Assembly (NCBI GenBank): GCA_938035125.1
Contig: CALHNS010000030.1
Coordinates: 1-41,762, forward strand
Direction: 5' to 3'
Length of the DNA: 41,762 nucleotides
From: an uncultured Granulosicoccaceae bacterium
Lineage (GTDB): Bacteria > Pseudomonadota > Gammaproteobacteria > Granulosicoccales > Granulosicoccaceae
Below, one piece after another: positions 17,283 to 26,863 of this stretch. Made by a program: the position numbers and the translations under genes. Positions within the stretch are counted from its first letter, which is position 1, and the number at the start of each line of letters is the position of its first letter. The notes beneath the pieces were generated by a model. It saw only the letters and a program-made list of their open reading frames with translations, did no database searches and was not told where the DNA came from.

Positions 17283-17305
17283 TATAATCGTGTAAATTTA
17301 CTACA
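17283..17305 (+). promoter_or_regulatory. edd -10 box with overlapping candidate HexR operator
   Basis: TATAAT at 17283-17288 is a perfect -10 hexamer; no good -35 hexamer precedes it, which suggests dependence on an activator or a weak promoter. Two bases later, TGTAAATTTACTACA at 17291-17305 is the mirror image of the zwf-side site (TGTAGTAAATTTACA on the minus strand). A regulator bound here would cover the transcription start near 17295. Confidence 0.7.
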
Positions 17306-17391
17306 ATGTCACAAGACACTGCCGACACGGCTTGTGCAAACTGCGCAGGCATTACATATATATAGAAGGTCTTCTGAGCCGTCGTATCATC

Positions 17392-19215
17392 ATGCCAACA
17401 TTGCACCCCACCCTATCCGATATAACCGCTCGAATCGTTGAGCGCAGCGCTCCAACACGGCGCGCCTATCTTGAACAAATTGATCAAGCAAGAACCAATA
17501 AAACCACTCGAAATCGTTTGTCGTGCACCAATATCGCTCACGCGGTGGCTGCAGTACCTGCCAACGATAAATTGGTGCTGCACGCAGAAACGGCGCCAAA
17601 CCTTGGCATTGTTACCTCCTACAACGACATGTTATCGGCGCACCAACCTTTCCAAACATTTCCAGACAGAATTAAAGCCGCAGTAAGAGCGGTTGGCGCT
17701 ACTGCACAAGTTGCAGGAGGCACCCCAGCGATGTGCGATGGCGTTACCCAAGGCCAACCTGGCATGGAGCTATCACTCTTTAGCCGAGACGTTATCGCCA
17801 TGTCTACAGCAATTGCGATGTCCCACGATATGTTCGATGCAGGCGCCTACCTTGGCGTTTGCGACAAAATCGTACCTGGCTTATTGATGGGCGCGCTAAC
17901 GTTTGGCCACCTACCGGCGGTGTTTATTCCCGCAGGCCCAATGACCACCGGTGCATCTAATAAAGACAAAGCCAGAATTCGCCAACGTTTTGCTGAAGGC
18001 AAAGCTACGCGGCAAGAATTATTAGAATCTGAAAGTGCCTCCTATCATGGCCCAGGCACCTGCACTTTTTACGGCACGGCTAACAGCAATCAAATGCTGA
18101 TGGAATTTATGGGTCTGCATCTTCCAGGTGCTGCATTTATTAATCCTGGCACCGAGCTTCGCGATGCTCTCACTGAAGCGGCAGCGATAAGAGCGCTCGC
18201 GATAACCGATCGCGGTAACGAGTACACACCAGTGGGGAAAGTGGTTTCTGAGAAATCGATGGTAAACGCGTTAGTGGGCTTACTAGCCACCAGCGGCTCA
18301 ACCAATCACACGCTGCACTTGGTTGCGATAGCGAAAATGGCTGGCATTATTATTAACTGGGATGACTTTGACGAACTAAGCCATGTGGTCCCGTTACTGA
18401 CTCATGTATACCCCAGTGGCAGCGCCGACGTGAACGAATTTCATGCAGCAGGCGGGCTAGGCCTTGTGATTCGAGAACTGCTGGAAGCAGGCCTTCTGCA
18501 CGACGATGTGCTGACCGTTGCCGGTGAAGGCGGGCTACGTCGTTACACCATGGAGCCATGGCTAGACGGTGGCAAACTGGCTTGGCGCGAAGGCCCAACC
18601 GCTCCAATTGATCCAACAATCGTCACCACAATGAGCAAACCGTTTCAAGCCGATGGCGGCCTTCGAGTGGTGCAGGGAAATTTAGGTCGCGCGGTTATAA
18701 AAACATCCGCGTTAAAAGAGTCTGCACGAGTGATCGAGGCTCCTGCCAGAGTGTTTCATTCACAAGCTGAACTAACACAAGCATTTGAAGCAGGCGAATT
18801 AGAACAAGATTTTATTGCGGTGGTTAAATGCCAAGGCCCGCGTGCGAATGGCATGCCTGAACTTCATAAAATGACACCGCCATTGGGTGTGCTCATGGAT
18901 CGTGGTTTTAACGTTGCCTTAGTTACCGATGGCCGCATGTCTGGCGCTTCTGGAAAAGTGCCCGCCGCCATTCACGTATCACCTGAATGCGTGTTAGGTG
19001 GCCCCTTAGGTAAGGTGCAAACTGGCGACACCCTTCGATTGGATACATCAACTGGTGAGTTAAACGCGCTGGTTGATGAGGCTGAATGGAACCAACGCAC
19101 AGCCGATCTACCCAGCTTAGAAGCCAATCAATTAAATACCGGTCGTGAGTTGTTTGTCACGGCACGAAATACCGTAACTAGCGCTGAAACTGGCGCCATC
19201 AGCTTATTGGGATAA
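17392..19215 (+). CDS. edd: phosphogluconate dehydratase
   Basis: Edd dehydrates 6-phosphogluconate to 2-keto-3-deoxy-6-phosphogluconate. With the ATG at 17392 it has 607 residues (E. coli 603), and [19 protein letters not shown] aligns naturally with the family N-terminus. An in-frame TTG at 17332 would add 20 unlikely residues. IlvD/Edd motifs are clear: [19 protein letters not shown] at 115-133, GVCDKIVPG with candidate [4Fe-4S] ligand C157, [14 protein letters not shown] with C224, and [20 protein letters not shown] towards the end. It is the first gene of edd-eda; its TAA overlaps the eda ATG by one base. There is little ribosome-binding sequence just before the ATG. Likely HexR-controlled. 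Confidence 0.95.
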   Translation: MPTLHPTLSDITARIVERSAPTRRAYLEQIDQARTNKTTRNRLSCTNIAHAVAAVPANDKLVLHAETAPNLGIVTSYNDMLSAHQPFQTFPDRIKAAVRAVGATAQVAGGTPAMCDGVTQGQPGMELSLFSRDVIAMSTAIAMSHDMFDAGAYLGVCDKIVPGLLMGALTFGHLPAVFIPAGPMTTGASNKDKARIRQRFAEGKATRQELLESESASYHGPGTCTFYGTANSNQMLMEFMGLHLPGAAFINPGTELRDALTEAAAIRALAITDRGNEYTPVGKVVSEKSMVNALVGLLATSGSTNHTLHLVAIAKMAGIIINWDDFDELSHVVPLLTHVYPSGSADVNEFHAAGGLGLVIRELLEAGLLHDDVLTVAGEGGLRRYTMEPWLDGGKLAWREGPTAPIDPTIVTTMSKPFQADGGLRVVQGNLGRAVIKTSALKESARVIEAPARVFHSQAELTQAFEAGELEQDFIAVVKCQGPRANGMPELHKMTPPLGVLMDRGFNVALVTDGRMSGASGKVPAAIHVSPECVLGGPLGKVQTGDTLRLDTSTGELNALVDEAEWNQRTADLPSLEANQLNTGRELFVTARNTVTSAETGAISLLG

Positions 19216-19841
19216 TGACTATGAAAGCACGCGAATTAATGGATTTAGCGCCCGTTATCCCCGTAATTGTGGTGAATGATGTCAGTACAGCCATTCCCTT
19301 AGCAGAAGCTCTGGTTGCCGGTGGTTTGCCAGTATTGGAAGTCACCTTACGAACACCCGTAGCCATGGATGCCATGCGCGCCATGCAATCGGTGAAAGGC
19401 GCTGTTGTGGGTGTGGGCACAGCCCTAAACGGTAACGACTTAAAAGCCGCCAAAGAGGCCGGTGCTAAATTTGCAGTAAGCCCAGGCTTTACCGAAGAAC
19501 TTGGATCCACCGCAACCGATATTGGCTTGCCTCTACTGCCGGGTATCGCCAATTCTGCCGATATTATGCGAGCACATGCGCAAGGGTTTAACGAATTGAA
19601 ATTCTTCCCCGCATCTCAAGCTGGCGGCCCTTCCATGCTAAAAGCCCTTGGCGGGCCTTTTGTCGATGCGGTGTTCTGTCCAACCGGTGGCGTATCGCTA
19701 AACAATGCACACGACTATTTGTCTCTACCTAATGTCATTTGCGTGGGCGGCTCATGGGTAGCGCCTAAAGATAAAATTGACGCTGGGGATTGGGCAGGCG
19801 TTGAAGCCGTTGCGCGTGAAGCGGCCAATTTACCTAGGTAA
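19215..19841 (+). CDS. eda: 2-keto-3-deoxy-6-phosphogluconate aldolase
   Basis: Eda splits KDPG into pyruvate and glyceraldehyde-3-phosphate, completing the Entner-Doudoroff route. The 208-residue class I aldolase has the catalytic pair E42 and R46 in LEVTLRTPVA, the Schiff-base lysine K129 in ELKFFPAS, and the phosphate-binding CPTGGV region near residue 155. Length equals the family norm. It overlaps the edd stop codon (TAATG), so the two are translationally coupled. An internal ATG two codons later is an alternative start. Confidence 0.96.
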   Translation: MTMKARELMDLAPVIPVIVVNDVSTAIPLAEALVAGGLPVLEVTLRTPVAMDAMRAMQSVKGAVVGVGTALNGNDLKAAKEAGAKFAVSPGFTEELGSTATDIGLPLLPGIANSADIMRAHAQGFNELKFFPASQAGGPSMLKALGGPFVDAVFCPTGGVSLNNAHDYLSLPNVICVGGSWVAPKDKIDAGDWAGVEAVAREAANLPR

Positions 19842-19855
19842 GCAGCCCAGCAGCA

Positions 19856-19872
19856 TGAGTCGCTGGTACTCA
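19856..19872. terminator. weak terminator candidate between eda and the antiporter operon
   Basis: TGAGT and ACTCA pair across a seven-base loop, with partial extension (CA/ATG) and GGTTTAGGTTTT following on the plus strand. It lies in the 64-base gap between convergent operons, where a terminator is expected. The stem is short. Confidence 0.3.
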
Positions 19873-19905
19873 ATGGTTTAGGTTTTACGGTTAAAGTTTT
19901 ACGGT

Positions 19906-21603
19906 TTACGCATTAGGCCATAAGTTAAACAGTAAGATTGCGAACATCAGAACCACCACGGCTCCTACCATGGCTTTAACGCCCCAACCATCGGCTAACG
20001 GGCCTGTGGGGGATGCATAACGGGCTACCTGTATTCCTAAACGCTCTAATCGTTTAAGCGCCCACTCACGACTGCGGGTATTTAACGCGATTACCGATGC
20101 AGCCACACCCGGCAAGATGCTAGGAATGCCTTTTCGATACACCCAATCAGAATCAATGTTCACACGCCGTAGTTCGTGTGGATGCAAACCCACTTTCATT
20201 AAGTACACAAAGGCTAATAACGCAAAACACAACAGCTGCATTTGAGTTAATACGTGGCTGAATGTGTAAGGCTTATAGCTGACTTCATGCGGCAAAATAC
20301 TGTATAAAAACCCTGGGAACACGCCGATAAAAACACATAAAAATGCGGTGATGATCATGGCAATGCGCATGTGCATGGGTGCTTCAGCCGGTCGCTTACC
20401 ACTGTCGTGGGCGAAGAAAGTGAAAAACGGGATCTTTATACCTGAGTGACTGAGCACACCGGCGGACGCCACGACCAAACAAAACCACACAACGTAATAA
20501 CTGTTCTTACTGGCTGCATCCAAAATCAAGGATTTTGAGATAAACCCGCTAAACAATGGGAACGCAGAGATTGCCATGGCACCGATAACACAACACACCA
20601 TCGTGATCGGCATGGTTCGGTATAAGCCGCCAAGCTCCGATGCTTTCGATGTGCCGGTTCGATACAACACTGCCCCCACACTCATGAATAACAGTGACTT
20701 GTATAAGATGTGACTAAACGCATGAGCAACGGTACCGTTTAACGCAAGCTCAGTTCCAATGCCAACGCCCACCACCATAAACCCCAGCTGGTTGTTCAAG
20801 CTATAGGCTAAAACACGTCGCAAGTCGTTTTCAATTTCTGCAAAGAAAATGGGGAACAATGTCATTACTGCGCCGATGTACACCAACATTTCAGTACCGG
20901 CATAACCTCTTGCTAAGGTGTAAACCGCCATTTTTGTAGTGAATGCAGACAACACGACAGTGCCTGTTACCGTTGCCGCAGGATAGGCATCTTGCAACCA
21001 GTTGTGCATTAACGGGAATGCGCATTTGATTCCAAACGCAATAAAGATCAACCAAGTACCTGTGGACTGTAAACCTAAGTGGTTAAACGCAATTGAGCCT
21101 GTATCGTGGAAATGCATGAGTAAACCGGCTAACAACAACACGCCCGATAACACTTGAATAATTAAGTAGCGCATACCGGTTGCCATAGCCGCAGGCGTAC
21201 CGCGAGCAAATATCAGAAAAACCGATGTAATGGCTGTGGCTTCCCACCAGATGAATAAGGTTACAAGGTCACCGGCAAAGACCCCGCCCAAGGCCGCACC
21301 GGCATAACCCAATGTGGCCACTTGCTGAGTTAAGTCGCGCACATGCCATGCGTACAGGCTGGCTAAGAAGGCTGCGATGCAAAAAATAACCCCAAATGGA
21401 AACGATAAGTTATCGATTCTGTACAGCACTAATTCGAAGTTCAGAATATTTAGAACGCCGTGATTACCGGTGCCAAAGCCAATAATAGATATCAGCGCTA
21501 ATACAGGCGTTACCAGCATTAAAGGCGCACGCAAACGCTGTGGAATAAAAGCCAGCACAGCACTGGCTATTAAAAATAAAAACGGGGCACTTAACAGCAT
21601 CAT
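19906..21603 (-). CDS. NuoL/MrpA-type proton-translocating antiporter subunit (third copy in operon)
   Basis: The 565-residue membrane protein has about 14 helices and a Proton_antipo_M core. Channel residues are conserved: E121 in WWEATAITSVF, K193 in GIKCAFPLMHNW and K224 in SAFTTKMAVY. Unlike MrpA (about 800 residues) it lacks the C-terminal MbhD/MbhE-like extension; that module is a separate upstream gene in this operon. After the core there is an extra hydrophilic stretch (about 485-535) before a last helix, reminiscent of but not clearly the lateral helix of NuoL. It is the last gene of the operon and overlaps the small preceding gene by four bases (ATGA). Confidence 0.85.
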   Translation of the reverse strand: MMLLSAPFLFLIASAVLAFIPQRLRAPLMLVTPVLALISIIGFGTGNHGVLNILNFELVLYRIDNLSFPFGVIFCIAAFLASLYAWHVRDLTQQVATLGYAGAALGGVFAGDLVTLFIWWEATAITSVFLIFARGTPAAMATGMRYLIIQVLSGVLLLAGLLMHFHDTGSIAFNHLGLQSTGTWLIFIAFGIKCAFPLMHNWLQDAYPAATVTGTVVLSAFTTKMAVYTLARGYAGTEMLVYIGAVMTLFPIFFAEIENDLRRVLAYSLNNQLGFMVVGVGIGTELALNGTVAHAFSHILYKSLLFMSVGAVLYRTGTSKASELGGLYRTMPITMVCCVIGAMAISAFPLFSGFISKSLILDAASKNSYYVVWFCLVVASAGVLSHSGIKIPFFTFFAHDSGKRPAEAPMHMRIAMIITAFLCVFIGVFPGFLYSILPHEVSYKPYTFSHVLTQMQLLCFALLAFVYLMKVGLHPHELRRVNIDSDWVYRKGIPSILPGVAASVIALNTRSREWALKRLERLGIQVARYASPTGPLADGWGVKAMVGAVVVLMFAILLFNLWPNA

Positions 21604-21989
21604 GAGCCTGACCCCGGTTTGTTTTCGACAATCTCATCAGGGGCAAATTCTTCGCGATTCAAACCCTCTTCAGGATAATCTTCGGCATCGACCGCATTGG
21701 GTGCATAGTAATCTTCAGGCTTAGCGATGAGCTTACGCAGTAGCCCTGCTCCTAACACAATAAACGAGAACGCCAGAAAGCCTGTCAGTGCGTAAAACCC
21801 AGGGGTATTTTCATTGGGTGCATAGGCATGACGGTGCACAACGAAATCGAGTATAAACAACACCGCACACAGCCCTGCGAGAATGTAAATTGCCAAACGC
21901 ACTTTGTCGGCCGATTCAACCCATAAAAACCGCTTCGCCAAAGGCGTAAGCGAATCATCAGATACTTGCTTTTGCGAATCGTTTTTCAT
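21600..21989 (-). CDS. small two-helix membrane protein in the Mrp-type operon
   Basis: The 129-residue protein has no family name that I recognise. It has a charged N-terminus, two hydrophobic segments (AIYILAGLCAVLFILDFVV at about 33-51; a second at about 66-86), and an acidic C-terminal tail from PEDYYAPNAVD onward rich in Asp and Glu. It starts 4 bases after the preceding antiporter gene and overlaps the next by four bases, so it is translated with the complex and is probably an accessory subunit. Function cannot be given. Confidence 0.7.
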   Translation of the reverse strand: MKNDSQKQVSDDSLTPLAKRFLWVESADKVRLAIYILAGLCAVLFILDFVVHRHAYAPNENTPGFYALTGFLAFSFIVLGAGLLRKLIAKPEDYYAPNAVDAEDYPEEGLNREEFAPDEIVENKPGSGS

Positions 21990-21993
21990 CGCA

Positions 21994-23499
21994 TTAACGC
22001 CACGGAATCAGTGCGACCAAATCGGTCAGCGGGCCAGGGAAAAAGAACAGTAAAACGGTAACCGTTGCCGTTACCGCAATCGCGTAACGACACGCAGCCG
22101 GTGCATCAGATGAATGCTCATGATCATCAAGATGGGCATGAGCCGCATCATGATAAGGGTCGCTTTGCGCCTGCGCCGCTTGCGGCAACGGTTTAAAGAA
22201 TGCCCGCAATGGAATTGGCAATAAGTACGCGATGTTCAGCAACGTACTGAGCATTAACACCCCAATGTAAAACCACGTACCAGTATCTAACGAGCCACCA
22301 GCAATGAGTAATTTACTCCAGGTGCCACCGGTGGGAGGTAAGCCAATAATGCCTAGTGCGCCTATGGCAAAGGCTGCCATCGTTAAAGGCATCCGCTTAC
22401 CTAATCCGTCTAATTGAGAAACAGAATCTTTATGCGCCCCCACTAAGATTGCGCCTGCGCAAAAGAACAAGGTGATTTTGCCAAACGCGTGCATCACAAT
22501 ATGCATCACACCCCCACTGACCGACATGGTGGTAGCCAACAAGGCTGCCATAACAATGTACGACAACTGACTGATCGTGGAATAAGCCAAACGCGCTTTT
22601 AAATTATCTTTGGTAAACGCCACAACAGATGCCACAATCACGGTGAATGCGGTGAATGGCAAAATCCAATCGGCTGCACCACTGGCGGCCACCGTATCGA
22701 TACCAAAGGTGTAGGTAACAATTTTCAGCAAGCTGAACACACCAGTTTTTACTACAGCCACCGCGTGCAATAACGCACTAACGGGGGTGGGCGCAACCAT
22801 CGCCGCAGGCAACCATCGATGCAAAGGCATCACCGCTGCCTTGCCGATACCAAATACAAATAACCCCATCAACACCGCTAAAGAGAAGCGGCTAATGCCT
22901 GTGTCGTGCAAAATGCCACCGGCCATAAAATCTAAGGTGCCCGCTTGGGTTGCTACCCAAATCATTGCCGGTAAAAATAAAGCAATAGAGCTGGACATTA
23001 ATATGCCGATATAAATTTTACCTGCACGAACAGCCCCTGCGTGTCCAGCGTGGGTAACCAATGGAAACGTTGATAAAGTGATAACTTCATAGGCCACGAA
23101 CAAAGTGAGTAAGTTACCTGCATAAGCTGCCGCCATAACCGCTGCTATGGCAATCGCAAAACAGGTGTAGAAGCGGGTTTGATTTTTCTCATCGTGGCCA
23201 CGCATGTAACCGATGCTGTACACCGTGGTAACCACCCACAAAAAACTTGCTAAAAGCCCAAACACCACACCCATGGGCTCAACCACTAATTGCAATGAAA
23301 AGTTGGACAGTATGGGTAGCTCCCCACTGCTTTGGCTAACGCCTGCCAAAGTGGAACGCCACAACACCACGTTCATTAAAAATAGAACAACCCCTGCCAC
23401 CAAAATAGAGCCTTCGCGTAAATTACGTCTGGCTTCACCAAAACCGATGATGAACGGAATAACCAACAGAGGTGGCAGTAAAGTCCATAGTGGGTTCAT
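21994..23499 (-). CDS. MrpD/NuoM-type proton-translocating antiporter subunit (second copy)
   Basis: This is a 501-residue, about 14-helix Proton_antipo_M protein. The key charged residues are E138 in FVAYEVITLST, K220 in GIGKAAVMPLHRW and K251 in AVAVVKTGVFS. A His-rich hydrophilic loop (DDHEHSSDAP, about 452-461) precedes the final helix and is unusual for MrpD. It overlaps the upstream mrpD by four bases (ATGA). It may be a duplicate of MrpD or stand in for the N-terminal half of MrpA; I cannot decide without alignment. Confidence 0.85.
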   Translation of the reverse strand: MNPLWTLLPPLLVIPFIIGFGEARRNLREGSILVAGVVLFLMNVVLWRSTLAGVSQSSGELPILSNFSLQLVVEPMGVVFGLLASFLWVVTTVYSIGYMRGHDEKNQTRFYTCFAIAIAAVMAAAYAGNLLTLFVAYEVITLSTFPLVTHAGHAGAVRAGKIYIGILMSSSIALFLPAMIWVATQAGTLDFMAGGILHDTGISRFSLAVLMGLFVFGIGKAAVMPLHRWLPAAMVAPTPVSALLHAVAVVKTGVFSLLKIVTYTFGIDTVAASGAADWILPFTAFTVIVASVVAFTKDNLKARLAYSTISQLSYIVMAALLATTMSVSGGVMHIVMHAFGKITLFFCAGAILVGAHKDSVSQLDGLGKRMPLTMAAFAIGALGIIGLPPTGGTWSKLLIAGGSLDTGTWFYIGVLMLSTLLNIAYLLPIPLRAFFKPLPQAAQAQSDPYHDAAHAHLDDHEHSSDAPAACRYAIAVTATVTVLLFFFPGPLTDLVALIPWR

Positions 23500-24983
23500 T
23501 GATAGCCCCCCAGTAAGGATTCAGCCGCACCTGAGGCAATGCCTAAGGTTTGACTGCCAAAGAGGCCAAAATACAAACCGAGCGCTAACAATGCGTACAT
23601 GGGCACCAACATCAACAGAGGCACCTCCTGATAACCTTCGCCCGATGCGCTGCTTTCCCGTGCTTCACGGAACAGCATCAAATAAACCACACGACCGATG
23701 TAGGCGGTTGCCATAACCGAACTTGCCAGAATCATCACCACCGCTGGCCACCAGCCTTTCTCCATGAGTGCGTTGATTAAGGTGAATTTACTAACAAAAC
23801 CTACCGTAAGCGGCACACCGATTAAACCCAACCCCGACAAAATAAACGCGGTAGTTGTAAACGGCATGCGAGACATCATGCGCTCCAAGCTGGGTATGTG
23901 GGCGTGGCCTGCGCGGTACAACACACACCCTACCGCCATGAATAAGGTGGCTTTAACCATGCCATGGTTAAACATATGCACCACTGCAGCGGTTAGCCCC
24001 TGCTGAGTGGCCAAACTGATGCCCGCTAAGATATACCCTATTTGCGCCACACTGGAATAGGCCAACATGCGCCGTAAATCGGTTTGGTAAATCGCCACCA
24101 ATGACATAGTGACAAACGCTGCAATGGCTGAAGGCAATAAAACCCAATTCAGTAGCAAATACCCAAAGCTGTATTCGTCACCAAAAATACTAAAAAACAT
24201 TCGAACTAAAATATACAACGACACTTTGGTGGCCGTGCCTGCCAAAAATGCTGTAACGGCAATCGGTGCATGGTGATACGCATTCAAAAGCCAACCGTGC
24301 AACGGGAACACAGCCGCTTTTATCATCAAACCCACGGTTAGAAAACTGAACGCCACCAACACCGCTCTTGGCGATTCTGTATCGGGTATACGTGCCGCCA
24401 AATCCACCATGTTTAAGGTGCCGGTGGCCGCGTATAAAAAGCCAATGCCGATAAGAATGAATGAAGCGCCGACACTTCCCATCACAAGGTATCGAAAGCT
24501 TGCCACTAACGCTTGGCGATCACTGCCAAACGCGATCAACATGTAGGTTGATAACGATGAGATTTCTAAGAACACGAACACGTTAAACGCATCGCCTGTA
24601 ATTACCATGCCGATAAGGCCTGTTAAACAAAGCAGCCAACCGGCATAGAACAAGTAATGCTTAGAGGTATCGACCGTGCGTTTAATACTGTGATAGGCGT
24701 ACACCAACACCACAGAACTTAAACCACTAACCAACAAAGCCACCCCGGCGTTCGCTCGATCAACATAGAACTCGATGCCGGTGGGAGCCTCCCAACCGCC
24801 AATGGCGTAACGGATGATTGATCCATCAACCACTTGTTGAAGCATTAACCACGACACCCAACACGCACAAACGCTAATTAACGTGGCAATCAACCAACTC
24901 CAGAAGGGATGGCGAATGATGACAATAAGCGGTGCCGCCACCATAGGCAGCATCACTTGCAACGCAGGAAGCTGATCCATCAT
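23496..24983 (-). CDS. mrpD: Mrp-type Na+/H+ antiporter subunit D
   Basis: The 495-residue Proton_antipo_M protein sits directly after the C subunit, the usual place of mrpD. Conserved channel residues are E140 in FVFLEISSLSTY, K222 in MIKAAVFPLHGW and K253 in AGTATKVSLY. In Mrp complexes MrpA and MrpD form the ion pathways in the inner membrane, exporting Na+ (or other cations) for H+. It starts on the base shared with the mrpC stop (TGATG), with a second ATG right behind. Confidence 0.9.
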   Translation of the reverse strand: MMDQLPALQVMLPMVAAPLIVIIRHPFWSWLIATLISVCACWVSWLMLQQVVDGSIIRYAIGGWEAPTGIEFYVDRANAGVALLVSGLSSVVLVYAYHSIKRTVDTSKHYLFYAGWLLCLTGLIGMVITGDAFNVFVFLEISSLSTYMLIAFGSDRQALVASFRYLVMGSVGASFILIGIGFLYAATGTLNMVDLAARIPDTESPRAVLVAFSFLTVGLMIKAAVFPLHGWLLNAYHHAPIAVTAFLAGTATKVSLYILVRMFFSIFGDEYSFGYLLLNWVLLPSAIAAFVTMSLVAIYQTDLRRMLAYSSVAQIGYILAGISLATQQGLTAAVVHMFNHGMVKATLFMAVGCVLYRAGHAHIPSLERMMSRMPFTTTAFILSGLGLIGVPLTVGFVSKFTLINALMEKGWWPAVVMILASSVMATAYIGRVVYLMLFREARESSASGEGYQEVPLLMLVPMYALLALGLYFGLFGSQTLGIASGAAESLLGGYQ

Positions 24984-25348
24984 CAGATGTCTTGCTCCTC
25001 GGCGTTCGCCGCACGAATTTCATCTTCTTCTATGGTGTTGTAGGCCTCGTATATGCGAACCGACAAGGCAAGTCCTACTGCTGTTGTTGCAACACCCACC
25101 ACAATGGCCGTCAGTATGAGTACATGAGGCAAGGGGTTTGAATAAACAACGCTTGGATCGTCGACCAAAATAGGTGCGGTGCCCCCATCGACCGTGCCGA
25201 TGGTGATGTACAGATAGAAAATGGAGGTTTGAAATAAACTTAACCCAATCATTTTTTTAATCAGGTTGTAGCGTGCAATCAGTATGTACAAACCAGCCAT
25301 CATTAAGATGACAACCACCCAATAATTAAATAAGCCCAATACATCCAT
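24983..25348 (-). CDS. mrpC: Mrp-type Na+/H+ antiporter subunit C (NuoK-like)
   Basis: The 121-residue protein has three predicted helices and is homologous in build to NuoK: LYILIARYNLIKKMIGLSLFQTS, then the second helix LPHVLILTAIVVGVATTAVGLAL. The acidic tail IEEDEIRAANAEE is longer than in many MrpC proteins. It shares one base with the mrpB stop (TGATG) and with the mrpD start. Confidence 0.92.
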   Translation of the reverse strand: MDVLGLFNYWVVVILMMAGLYILIARYNLIKKMIGLSLFQTSIFYLYITIGTVDGGTAPILVDDPSVVYSNPLPHVLILTAIVVGVATTAVGLALSVRIYEAYNTIEEDEIRAANAEEQDI

Positions 25349-25776
25349 CAGCGCTTACTCGCAAAACCGTAGAACAAACTAACCATCACAGCCGTTACCG
25401 TAACGCCTACCCCCAGTTCAACCGCAAAAATGCCCCAATGCTGGCCATGCAACGGGTCGTGAGCAAGCACATCGTAATCCAGCAGGTTGCCACCCAACAA
25501 CATGGTGAGAACGCCTGTGCCAGCGTATATCAGTACGCCCAATGACATTAACCAACGCAGCACTGATGGCGGCAACACTCGACGCGTGCGTTGCAAACCA
25601 AAAATAAGACCGTACAAAATAAACGCCGAGGCAAAGATAACCCCTGCCTGGAACCCACCGCCTGGCCCATAGTCGCCATGGAACTGCACGTACAAACCAA
25701 AGATCAGTACAAACGGTACCAGTAAACGGGTGATGACTTGCAGCACACGGTGCCGCTGACGTGCGTATATTTTCAT
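25348..25776 (-). CDS. mrpB: Mrp-type Na+/H+ antiporter subunit B
   Basis: The 142-residue membrane protein has four hydrophobic segments. The family stretch VQFHGDYGPGGGFQAGVIFASAFILYGL (quoted in part: HGDYGPGGGFQAG, residues 29-41) identifies the MnhB domain; EVGVG-type sequence near ELGVGVTVTAVMVSLF marks the last helix. The start overlaps the previous stop as ATGA. The N-terminus is short and basic (MKIYARQRHRVLQ). Confidence 0.92.
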   Translation of the reverse strand: MKIYARQRHRVLQVITRLLVPFVLIFGLYVQFHGDYGPGGGFQAGVIFASAFILYGLIFGLQRTRRVLPPSVLRWLMSLGVLIYAGTGVLTMLLGGNLLDYDVLAHDPLHGQHWGIFAVELGVGVTVTAVMVSLFYGFASKR

Positions 25777-26381
25777 GTCAGTCGATCTGTATCGTGCCCA
25801 GGCTCATGCGGCACATCGCCAGATGCATGCTCAGGCGTTTCATCTTCAGGTCTTCGGCGTTTCAATCCTAATAAACCCATGACCGCAATGCCTGCTGTGA
25901 ATACCACCACCGTCTCGCCCAAGGTGTCATAACCGCGATAACTTGCCAGCACTGAGGTAACGATGTTGGGTGGGCCAACTTCATCACCGCTTTGTTCAAT
26001 AAAACGTTTAGCTATCTGGGGGTGTGTTTGTGCCGGTGAGGTTGCGCTGCCGTAACGTGGCATGTCAGAGATTCCGAATAACAACAAGCCACCGGTTACA
26101 ACAACAAAGAACAAAGCCACCCAGCTGTCGTGCCCGCGAGGCTTCTGCTGGTGTTTAGTGAACGACAATGCCCCTAAAAATAGGATGGTGGAAATACCTG
26201 AACCCACAGCGGCTTCTGTAAAGGCCACATCAACTGCATCCATCACTATAAAAGCACCGGCTGCAACCAAGCTGTACAAGCCCGTTAATATTACCGCCGC
26301 TAATAAATCTCGCAACACAATGATGCCGATGGCCGTCACCACCAGAAACATTAACAACACCACAATGGTTAAGGTTTCCAT
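25773..26381 (-). CDS. MbhD/MbhE-like subunit (detached C-terminal module of MrpA)
   Basis: This 202-residue protein combines two pieces. Residues 1-75 match the DUF4040/MbhD domain (VLRDLLAAVILTGLYSLVAAG, FTEAAVGSGISTILFLGAL). Residues 80-180 match the MbhE-like region (NIVTSVLASYRGYDTLGE, then VVFTAGIAVMGLLGL). In ordinary Mrp operons both are the C-terminal end of MrpA; here they form a separate gene, as in archaeal and Thermotogales membrane hydrogenase/Mrp modules. The tail is hydrophilic and acidic (RRRPEDETPEHASGD). The ATG is 2 bases after the mrpG stop. Confidence 0.85.
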   Translation of the reverse strand: METLTIVVLLMFLVVTAIGIIVLRDLLAAVILTGLYSLVAAGAFIVMDAVDVAFTEAAVGSGISTILFLGALSFTKHQQKPRGHDSWVALFFVVVTGGLLLFGISDMPRYGSATSPAQTHPQIAKRFIEQSGDEVGPPNIVTSVLASYRGYDTLGETVVVFTAGIAVMGLLGLKRRRPEDETPEHASGDVPHEPGHDTDRLT

Positions 26382-26383
26382 CG

Positions 26384-26851
26384 TTATGAATTACCGTCCG
26401 ATTTGTTGTTATCGGCGTTGTCACTTGCACCAGGTGTTAAGTTGACACTGCCATCTTTTGGCGCACGTGAAAGCGCCATTTTTTGCGCTAATTCAGGTGA
26501 ATCTATAATCGGTTTACCGTGCTCATCTTTTGGCACTAATCCCGATAAAAGCGCAGTTTTTGCCAATGCATGCGATGCCGTTGGCGTTGTAAATAAAGTG
26601 AAAAACAAGATCAATAACAGCTTGCCGGCAATCCACGGGTTTTGATATTGCGATAGCGAAATTAAGATCATGGCAAGCACCATAAAAATGGTGCCTCCGG
26701 TATCGGTTACGCCAGCGGCATGCAGGCGAGTGTAGAGATCGGGAAAACGCACTAAACCCACCCCACCTGCCACAATAAATACACAGCCGATGAGCATTAA
26801 TACCCACGCAAAAAGCGTGAGCAAGATCGCGATAAATTCAGGCATGGTCAT
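26384..26851 (-). CDS. mrpG: Mrp-type Na+/H+ antiporter subunit G
   Basis: The PhaG/MnhG/YufB domain spans about residues 10-100: FIVAGGVGLVRFPDLYTRLHAAG and TDTGGTIFMVLAMIL are hallmarks. There are three helices. At 155 residues it is longer than most MrpG proteins because of a polar C-terminal tail from KDEHGKPIIDS to the end. It starts 12 bases after mrpF. ATG 26845 is an alternative start two codons in. Confidence 0.92.
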   Translation of the reverse strand: MTMPEFIAILLTLFAWVLMLIGCVFIVAGGVGLVRFPDLYTRLHAAGVTDTGGTIFMVLAMILISLSQYQNPWIAGKLLLILFFTLFTTPTASHALAKTALLSGLVPKDEHGKPIIDSPELAQKMALSRAPKDGSVNLTPGASDNADNNKSDGNS

Positions 26852-26863
26852 ATTCCCACTGCA

